The position numbers were made by a program, and so were the translations under genes. The notes beneath the pieces were generated by a model. The model had not been told where the DNA came from. It ran no database searches and saw only the letters and a program-made list of their open reading frames with translations. This document shows, piece by piece, positions 12,895 through 17,685 of a DNA stretch of 17,685 nt. Each line of letters begins with the position of its first letter. The stretch's first letter is position 1. This DNA is from Ruminococcus flavefaciens (lineage in GTDB: Bacteria; Bacillota; Clostridia; Oscillospirales; Ruminococcaceae). The stretch lies in NCBI GenBank assembly GCA_002373775.1, contig DFJW01000099.1, forward strand, positions 1-17,685, written 5' to 3'.

Positions 12895-13760
12895 ATGACA
12901 TTCTCCTTTGCTTCATTAAGTGCGCTGTCGTCCACTGTACCTTCAAATACAAGAGCGGCAGGTCCTTTCATAATAACTGTTCCGTCTGATCTGTAGGTTA
13001 TCTGTAGATCTCCACCGCGGAGATGCACAAGTACTTCTTCATCGTACCGGCAGATCCCGTTGAGTACAGCGGCAACTACCGTTGCACATGTTCCTGTACC
13101 GCAGGCGAATGTCTCGCCGCTTCCGCGTTCCCATACGCGCATTTTCAGTGTCCTGCTGTCAATGACTTCGCAGAATTCCGTATTTACACGGTTCGGGAAG
13201 AGGGGATGGTTCTCGAATGAAGGACCGATCTTTTCGAGGTCAAGACTATCGGTGTCATCGGTGAAGATAACAGCATGCGGATTCCCCATAGAAACACAGG
13301 TGATATCATATGTGCTGCCGTCAACCTCTACAGGCTGACTTATAAAACGGTCAAGTTCACTGCGTACAGGAATGTCGGCAGGGGATAGTATCGCTTTTCC
13401 CATATCGACAGTCACAGATGAGACTTTTCCGTTTTCGGTGGATAATCTCAGGTACTTTATACCTGAATTTGTTTCAAGAGTTATGTCAGTCTTATCGGTA
13501 AGGCCTTTATCGTAAACATATTTTCCTATGCAGCGAGTAGCGTTGCCGCACATCATAGCCTCAGAGCCGTCCGCATTGAATATGCGCATGCGGAAGTCAG
13601 CCTTGTCAGAAGGCATAATGAGCACCAAACCGTCACCGCCTATGCCTTTATGGCGGTCACTGAGCACTACAGAGACTTTTTCGGGTTCAGTGACAGTTTC
13701 CTCAAAACAGTTTACATAGATATAGTCATTGCCGATGCCGTGCATTTTTGTAAACTTCAT
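12882..13760 (-). CDS. dapF: Diaminopimelate epimerase
   Basis: 292 residues, cofactor-independent racemase that converts LL- to meso-diaminopimelate, the step after DapL. Both catalytic cysteines are present: Cys71 in MMCGNATRCIGKY and Cys220 in ETFACGTGTC. The start MKFTKMHGIGNDYIYV is the family N-terminus. The ATG at 13760 has GGGAG upstream, while the ATG at 13784 would add eight unrelated residues. It is the first gene of a dapF-dapL operon with its own promoter; in a genome where spoVT is intact, spoVT would be the next gene downstream. Confidence 0.96.
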   Translation of the reverse strand: MKFTKMHGIGNDYIYVNCFEETVTEPEKVSVVLSDRHKGIGGDGLVLIMPSDKADFRMRIFNADGSEAMMCGNATRCIGKYVYDKGLTDKTDITLETNSGIKYLRLSTENGKVSSVTVDMGKAILSPADIPVRSELDRFISQPVEVDGSTYDITCVSMGNPHAVIFTDDTDSLDLEKIGPSFENHPLFPNRVNTEFCEVIDSRTLKMRVWERGSGETFACGTGTCATVVAAVLNGICRYDEEVLVHLRGGDLQITYRSDGTVIMKGPAALVFEGTVDDSALNEAKENVICRS

Positions 13761-13796
13761 ATTCTTCTCCCTTTTGTGACTCACGGGAGAGCAGCG

Positions 13797-13842
13797 TGTA
13801 CAGTATCAATTCCATTTGCTGCTAACTCAAAGGGACTGTACA
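13797..13842 (-). promoter_or_regulatory. Inverted repeat in the dapF leader
   Basis: TGTACAGT (13797-13804) and ACTGTACA (13835-13842), perfect 8-bp arms 30 bases apart, the second at the predicted transcription start. The loop also holds GCTGCT that could pair with GAGCAGC next to the first arm, so two exclusive folds are possible. No lysine riboswitch consensus was recognised. Confidence 0.35.
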
Positions 13843-13847
13843 TCACT

Positions 13848-13876
13848 ATTATATACTATATTTTATAAAAAATCAA
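13848..13876 (-). promoter_or_regulatory. Predicted promoter of dapF-dapL
   Basis: On the minus strand TTGATT (13871-13876), a 17-base spacer and TATAAT (13848-13853), leaving a leader of about 80 bases. Confidence 0.7.
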
Positions 13877-13940
13877 TAGCATTATTAACTTAATTAAAAA
13901 ACAAAAAAGCGGCGCATGCTGTACCAGATACAAATAAGAA

Positions 13941-13969
13941 CCCCGGAGTGACCTGATATCACTTCGGGG
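13941..13969 (-). terminator. Terminator after the small membrane protein gene
   Basis: CCCCGGAGTGA (13941-13951) with TCACTTCGGGG (13959-13969), one G-T pair. On the minus strand it is followed by TTCTTATTTG. It lies 28 bases past the stop of the membrane protein gene. Confidence 0.75.
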
Positions 13970-13997
13970 CTTAATTTATCAGTATGACCGGAGACGT

Positions 13998-14474
13998 TTA
14001 CCGTTTCCTGAAGAGTTCTTTCAGTACCATTGCTGCACCAGCGGCAGTGAGACCGAACATTATGATGAATGTGTATGCACTGGTCGATTTCCAGTAAACA
14101 TTGGTCGTGAGGAAAACGCTCAGCAGGATTATCGCGATACCTATCGCAAGAACTATCCAGCCGAAGATCTTTCTGTCCATCAGAAAGAGCATACCTATGC
14201 CGATTATTGAAGGCAGAAGTATGAGACCGTTAGAGAAGTGAAAAGAACCGATATGATACGAATAGAAGCCCCAGCTGCTTGTTACATTGATATTCTGCAA
14301 TATCATGTAAAGTCCGCCGGCGAGCATAACAAGACCAACGAAGAATCTGAGCAGATCACCGTCAGTGCTGCTTTCACTTCTGTAGCTGTTGTGAGAGCTG
14401 TCGGAGCTTATGTTGTTATCACGGAGTTCCTTGTAGATCCTGTCCAGCTCCTTATCGCCTGTTGATTTTGCCAT
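13998..14474 (-). CDS. Small integral membrane protein, function unknown
   Basis: 158 residues. A soluble, Ser-rich N-terminus (MAKSTGDKELDRIYKELRDN, then SSDSSHNSYRSESS) is followed by four predicted membrane helices (about 43-61, 78-97, 103-122, 130-150) and a basic end (KELFRKR). I do not recognise a family. AAGGAGG precedes the ATG at 14474, preferred over the upstream frame start at 14501. It has its own consensus promoter and terminator, so it is a single-gene unit. Confidence 0.8.
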   Translation of the reverse strand: MAKSTGDKELDRIYKELRDNNISSDSSHNSYRSESSTDGDLLRFFVGLVMLAGGLYMILQNINVTSSWGFYSYHIGSFHFSNGLILLPSIIGIGMLFLMDRKIFGWIVLAIGIAIILLSVFLTTNVYWKSTSAYTFIIMFGLTAAGAAMVLKELFRKR

Positions 14475-14532
14475 AGTAAATCCTCCTTTATTCAGAATCA
14501 TCCCTATATTGCAGTGCTTTCACTGCAAATAC

Positions 14533-14561
14533 ATTATAATACATTCGGAAGGATTTGTCAA
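14533..14561 (-). promoter_or_regulatory. Consensus promoter of the small membrane protein gene
   Basis: On the minus strand a perfect TTGACA (14556-14561), a 17-base spacer and a perfect TATAAT (14533-14538). The -10 region reads GAATGTATTATAAT, shared with two other promoters in the window. Confidence 0.85.
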
Positions 14562-14571
14562 GCTGTCCGGC

Positions 14572-16047
14572 TTATGCCTGATATTTAGGCTCGCAGGTGA
14601 GATTTACACCGAGACGTTTGAATATTCTTTCGTCTACGGGCGAGAGGATAACAGTTGAGTGAACCTCACATCCGCGGAGTTTTGAAATCTGCTGCATTGC
14701 AAGCTTTGCATTCTCATCAGTGTTGGCACAGATCGAAAGTGCAAGAAGAGTCTCATCGGTATGTATACGCGGGTTGTTATTTCCGAGATGATTTACTTTG
14801 AGGTCGGTAATAGGCTCGATAACGTGAGGAGACATAAGGAGAACGGAATCATCAAGACCGGCAAAGTATTTAAGAGCGTTGAGCAGAAGAGCTGAAACAG
14901 CGCCGAGAAGATCGGATGTCTTGCCTGTGAGTATAGTTCCGTCAGGAAGCTCCATAGCGGCAGCAGGACCGCCGGTCTGTGCCTCGCGCTCAAGAGCGGC
15001 TGAAACGCATTTTCTGTCCGATGTTGTGACATTAGCCTGCTTCATGAGCAGTTCAAGTTTATATACTTCATCTTCAGATATGAGACCTTTTTTGTGGTCG
15101 CACATTGCAGTATAGTATCTGCGGATTATCTCATCCTTAGCAGCACGGCATACTACCTCATCGTCGATGATGCAGTTGCCAGCCATGTTGACGCCCATAT
15201 CCGTAGGCGACTTATAAGGAGATACGCCGAGAATATTCTCAAACATAGCATTGAGTACAGGGAATATCTCAACATCGCGGTTGTAGTTTACAGTAGTCTT
15301 TCCGTATGCTTCAAGGTGGAAAGGATCTATCATATTAACGTCGTTGAGGTCGGAGGTAGCTGCTTCATATGCGATGTTTACAGGGTGACGGAGTGGGAGG
15401 TTCCATATCGGGAAGGTCTCGAATTTAGCATATCCTGCGTTCACACCGCGCTTGTGCTCATGATAGAGCTGAGAAAGGCATGTAGCCATTTTACCGCTTC
15501 CGGGACCGGGAGCAGTGATAACTACGAGACGGCGTGTGGTTTCAATATAGTCGTTCTTGCCGTAGCCTTCGTCGCTGATGATAAAAGGAAGGTTAGAGGG
15601 ATAGCCTTTGATATGGTAATGGTGGTAGACCTTGATGCCGAGAGCTTCAAGTCTGCTCTGGAAGGCATCAGCCTGAGGCTGTTCATTGTACTGTGTCAGT
15701 ACAACACTGCTGACATAGAGGCCTATCTTCGTGAATACATTGAAGAGGCGTATTACGTCAACATCGTAAGTTATGCCAAGATCTCCGCGTATCTTATTCT
15801 TTTCGATGTCGCCTGCATTGATGACAATGACGATCTCAGCCTCATCTTTCAGCTGGAGAAGCATCTGAAGCTTGCTGTCTGGCTTGAAGCCGGGGAGTAC
15901 CCTTGATGCGTGATAGTCGTCAAACAGCTTTCCGCCGAATTCAAGGTAGAGCTTGTCTCCGAACTGAGCAATGCGCTGACGAATGTGTTCTGACTGCATT
16001 TTCAGGTATTTTTCGTTGTCAAATCCGATCCTGCTTTCTGTATTCAT
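14572..16047 (-). CDS. DUF1846 (UPF0371) family protein
   Basis: 491 residues, full length for the family. Seen: MNTESRIGFDNEKYLKMQ, FGGKLFDDYHASRVLPGF, the phosphate-loop-like TAPGPGSGKMATC (GPGSGKM at 181-187), KFETFPIWNLPLRHPVN, DMGVNMAGNCIIDD and LNALKYFAG. The family is common in Firmicutes, and I know of no established function. The glycine-rich loop suggests nucleotide binding but lacks the Ser/Thr after Lys of a standard Walker A. AGGAGGT precedes the ATG at 16047. It is transcribed alone from the promoter at 16078-16106. No clear terminator follows; the next promoter overlaps its 3' side. Confidence 0.9.
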   Translation of the reverse strand: MNTESRIGFDNEKYLKMQSEHIRQRIAQFGDKLYLEFGGKLFDDYHASRVLPGFKPDSKLQMLLQLKDEAEIVIVINAGDIEKNKIRGDLGITYDVDVIRLFNVFTKIGLYVSSVVLTQYNEQPQADAFQSRLEALGIKVYHHYHIKGYPSNLPFIISDEGYGKNDYIETTRRLVVITAPGPGSGKMATCLSQLYHEHKRGVNAGYAKFETFPIWNLPLRHPVNIAYEAATSDLNDVNMIDPFHLEAYGKTTVNYNRDVEIFPVLNAMFENILGVSPYKSPTDMGVNMAGNCIIDDEVVCRAAKDEIIRRYYTAMCDHKKGLISEDEVYKLELLMKQANVTTSDRKCVSAALEREAQTGGPAAAMELPDGTILTGKTSDLLGAVSALLLNALKYFAGLDDSVLLMSPHVIEPITDLKVNHLGNNNPRIHTDETLLALSICANTDENAKLAMQQISKLRGCEVHSTVILSPVDERIFKRLGVNLTCEPKYQA

Positions 16048-16077
16048 AAGTATGTACCTCCTAACAAATCAATATAT

Positions 16078-16106
16078 ATTATAATACATTCCTGACGGAA
16101 TTGCAA
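16078..16106 (-). promoter_or_regulatory. Predicted promoter of the DUF1846 gene
   Basis: On the minus strand TTGCAA (16101-16106), a 17-base spacer and TATAAT (16078-16083), with the same GAATGTATTATAAT -10 context as at 14533. Confidence 0.75.
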
Positions 16107-16140
16107 GGGCTATTCACAAATTTGGCGAAAAAAGAAAGAA

Positions 16141-16175
16141 AAAATAAAATCAGATGCCCCGGGAGGAGCATCTGA
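16141..16175 (-). terminator. Terminator of the ABC transporter operon
   Basis: On the minus strand TCAGATGCTCC with GGGGCATCTGA (plus positions 16150-16175), an 11-bp stem with one G-T pair and a 4-base loop, followed by TTTTATTTT. Confidence 0.9.
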
Positions 16176-16185
16176 CTTAAAAGTG

Positions 16186-16941
16186 TTACTTAATATCCTG
16201 TTTATTGAAAATAGCTATGCCGCCGAGTGTAGAGAGCAGGATGATAACAGCAGTTGATATCGGTATCCACGAGATCTCTATATTGTCACCGAGCATGCTT
16301 GGATCTACTGCATAATACTGTACAGAATCGAACTGTATAGCAGGATTGCAGTTGTTGAAGATCTTGCTGAATGTCTCGTTATCAATGAAGTATTCGAGTA
16401 TCGAACTCATACCCATAATATAATAGAGCATGAACGATAATACTGTTCCGCGTGTTTTCTGACATATCATGCAGACTAATACTGTAAGTGCAGTATAGCT
16501 GAGCATTGGACAATATGCAAGCAGGATGCATTTGAACGAAAATGCAGCATCAAAAGAACTGGAGAATCCCATAGCAATGCCGCCTATACCATAGCATGCA
16601 AATATGTAAACGCCATAGAGGATGACAGTACCCAGCATGGAAGTTATCCAGTTGGACATGTATATCTTCGTTCTGGAATGGCCGAAGATTATCTTGTTAC
16701 GGATTGTGTTGTTAGTATAGTCCTGGCTTATGTAAAGACCGCCGATTATAGCTATTATACTCGGGAAGAAAGATATAACAGTGAAAGGCAGGTTGTCTAC
16801 ATGGCCGTCTTTATCATGCGTTAAAGCAATGTATATAATAAGAAGAATTATGCAGACGGGGATCAGTGTGCCTATGACAAATCTTTTGGTCTTGTAACAG
16901 CGCCTGAAATCTACAGAAAGAAGTTTAATCAATGCTGCCAC
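16186..16941 (-). CDS. ABC-2 type transporter permease
   Basis: 251 residues with six predicted membrane helices (about 20-40, 55-72, 97-123, 137-160, 165-187, 222-244). After a cytoplasmic N-terminus MAALIKLLSVDFRRCYKTKR comes the GLYISQDYTNNTIRNKIIFG motif between helices 2 and 3, seen in permeases of bacitracin/lantibiotic-type exporters. It overlaps the upstream ATPase gene by 17 bp, so the two are coupled and form one exporter. The substrate cannot be read from sequence. Confidence 0.9.
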   Translation of the reverse strand: MAALIKLLSVDFRRCYKTKRFVIGTLIPVCIILLIIYIALTHDKDGHVDNLPFTVISFFPSIIAIIGGLYISQDYTNNTIRNKIIFGHSRTKIYMSNWITSMLGTVILYGVYIFACYGIGGIAMGFSSSFDAAFSFKCILLAYCPMLSYTALTVLVCMICQKTRGTVLSFMLYYIMGMSSILEYFIDNETFSKIFNNCNPAIQFDSVQYYAVDPSMLGDNIEISWIPISTAVIILLSTLGGIAIFNKQDIK

Positions 16942-17685
16942 CTCCTATCAGGCTGATAAAGTAATCCTCAAGACTGCCGGCTTTCTCAGTCATTGAGATG
17001 ACGTTGCAGTTAGCGTGAGAAAGCGCGATAACAAGCGGAGTTACAGTGAAATCAGAGTAAATGACAGCCTCATCAGCAGACAAAATCTTGTATTCGAGGT
17101 TGCGCTCAGCCATAACATTTTTGAATGCCTCAATGTTGTCGATCTTCAGCGATGCGCCGCGTTTCGTGGTGTCGTGCAGTTCTTCTGCGCTCATTTCCTT
17201 GAGAACTACGCCTTTGTCAATGAAGCCGTAATGTGTAGCGAGCTTTGAAAGCTCATCGAGGATGTGGCTGGAGATGAAAATCGTGATGCCCTTTTCGGTG
17301 TTGAGCTTCATGAGCAGCTCACGCATCTCCATGATACCCTGAGGATCGAGACCGTTTATAGGTTCATCGAGGATCAGAAGTTCGGGGTCGTTGATAAGAG
17401 AGAAGGCGATGCCGAGTCTCTGACGCATACCGAGAGAGAAGTCGCCTGCTTTCTTCTTGCCTGTATTTGAGAGTTCTACCATTCTGAGCACATTGTCGAT
17501 ATTGTCAGCCGGCTTTCCGAGAAGGCGGCACATCATTTTCATGTTCTCAGCAGCACTGAGGTCGGGATAGATCGAAGGCGTCTCAACGACTGCGCCTATC
17601 CTTGAGCGCACATCACACATTGCCTTATCCTTGTAGTCTACTCCATTGATAGTGTAATTCCCGGATGTAGGGAGATTAAGACCGC
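16925..17685 (-). CDS. ABC transporter ATP-binding protein (BcrA-like), N-terminus outside the window
   Basis: The frame is open to the window edge. It shows GLNLPTSGNYTINGVDYKDK just after the expected Walker A, the Q-loop region IGAVVETPSIYPDLSAAENM, the signature FSLGMRQRLGIAFSL, Walker B LLILDEPINGLDPQG and the H-loop ISSHIL. A C-terminal domain of about 80 residues follows, as in bacitracin/lantibiotic-type exporters. Walker A itself is cut off. It powers the permease encoded immediately downstream. Confidence 0.92.
   Translation of the reverse strand, partial: GLNLPTSGNYTINGVDYKDKAMCDVRSRIGAVVETPSIYPDLSAAENMKMMCRLLGKPADNIDNVLRMVELSNTGKKKAGDFSLGMRQRLGIAFSLINDPELLILDEPINGLDPQGIMEMRELLMKLNTEKGITIFISSHILDELSKLATHYGFIDKGVVLKEMSAEELHDTTKRGASLKIDNIEAFKNVMAERNLEYKILSADEAVIYSDFTVTPLVIALSHANCNVISMTEKAGSLEDYFISLIGGGSID

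Noticed and set aside
13761..13842. Lysine riboswitch before dapF
   Set aside because: The leader is far too short for the roughly 170-base lysine aptamer.

Overview
The window looks like chromosome of a rumen- or gut-type Ruminococcus (Clostridia, Oscillospiraceae). The grounds are a dockerin of the R. flavefaciens/R. albus kind, a secreted PL11-type pectinase, DapL lysine synthesis, GGAGG ribosome binding sites and moderate GC. No rRNA, tRNA or CRISPR array was seen.

Layout. 1-485 (-): start of a secreted rhamnogalacturonan lyase. 687-1460 (+): divergent AraC-family regulator. 1652-2941 (+): metY, O-acetylhomoserine sulfhydrylase. 2998-5106 (-): large serine recombinase whose last 146 residues are the C-terminal part of SpoVT. 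5248-5454 (-): 68-residue protein. 5986-8789 (+): a tyrosine kinase/chain-length regulator fusion, a PHP-type phosphatase and a NeuD/PglD-like acetyltransferase, all of extracellular polysaccharide type. 8837-11056 (-): secreted dockerin protein. 11403-11600 (-): first 33 codons of spoVT followed by an unrelated tail. 11683-13760 (-): dapF-dapL. 13998-14474 (-): small membrane protein. 14572-16047 (-): DUF1846 protein. 16186-17685 (-): ABC exporter, permease plus ATPase, the latter cut by the window end.

Central observation. spoVT is split in two. Its 5' part (11502-11600) and 3' part (2998-3447) lie on the same strand and in the correct order, about 8 kb apart. Both break points carry the same 11 bp, GGTGACCCCTT on the minus strand, at the Gly-Asp-Pro codons of the AbrB-like domain. 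Joining the halves across one copy gives an uninterrupted 179-codon spoVT; B. subtilis SpoVT has 178 residues. The 8,063-bp segment between the repeats encodes the serine recombinase. The two inner flanks form a near-perfect inverted repeat (14 of 15 bp) around the core, as expected of attP of a large serine recombinase. The simplest reading is an intervening element that interrupts a sporulation/developmental regulator gene and could restore it by precise excision, in the manner of skin in sigK. Here the cargo is a surface-polysaccharide signalling cassette plus a cellulosome-type secreted protein.

In the integrated state the recombinase frame runs through the att core into spoVT, so a recombinase-SpoVT_C chimera is predicted. 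Excision would exchange tails: SpoVT becomes complete and the recombinase takes the 32-residue tail now attached to the SpoVT N-terminus. Whether excision occurs cannot be judged from sequence alone.
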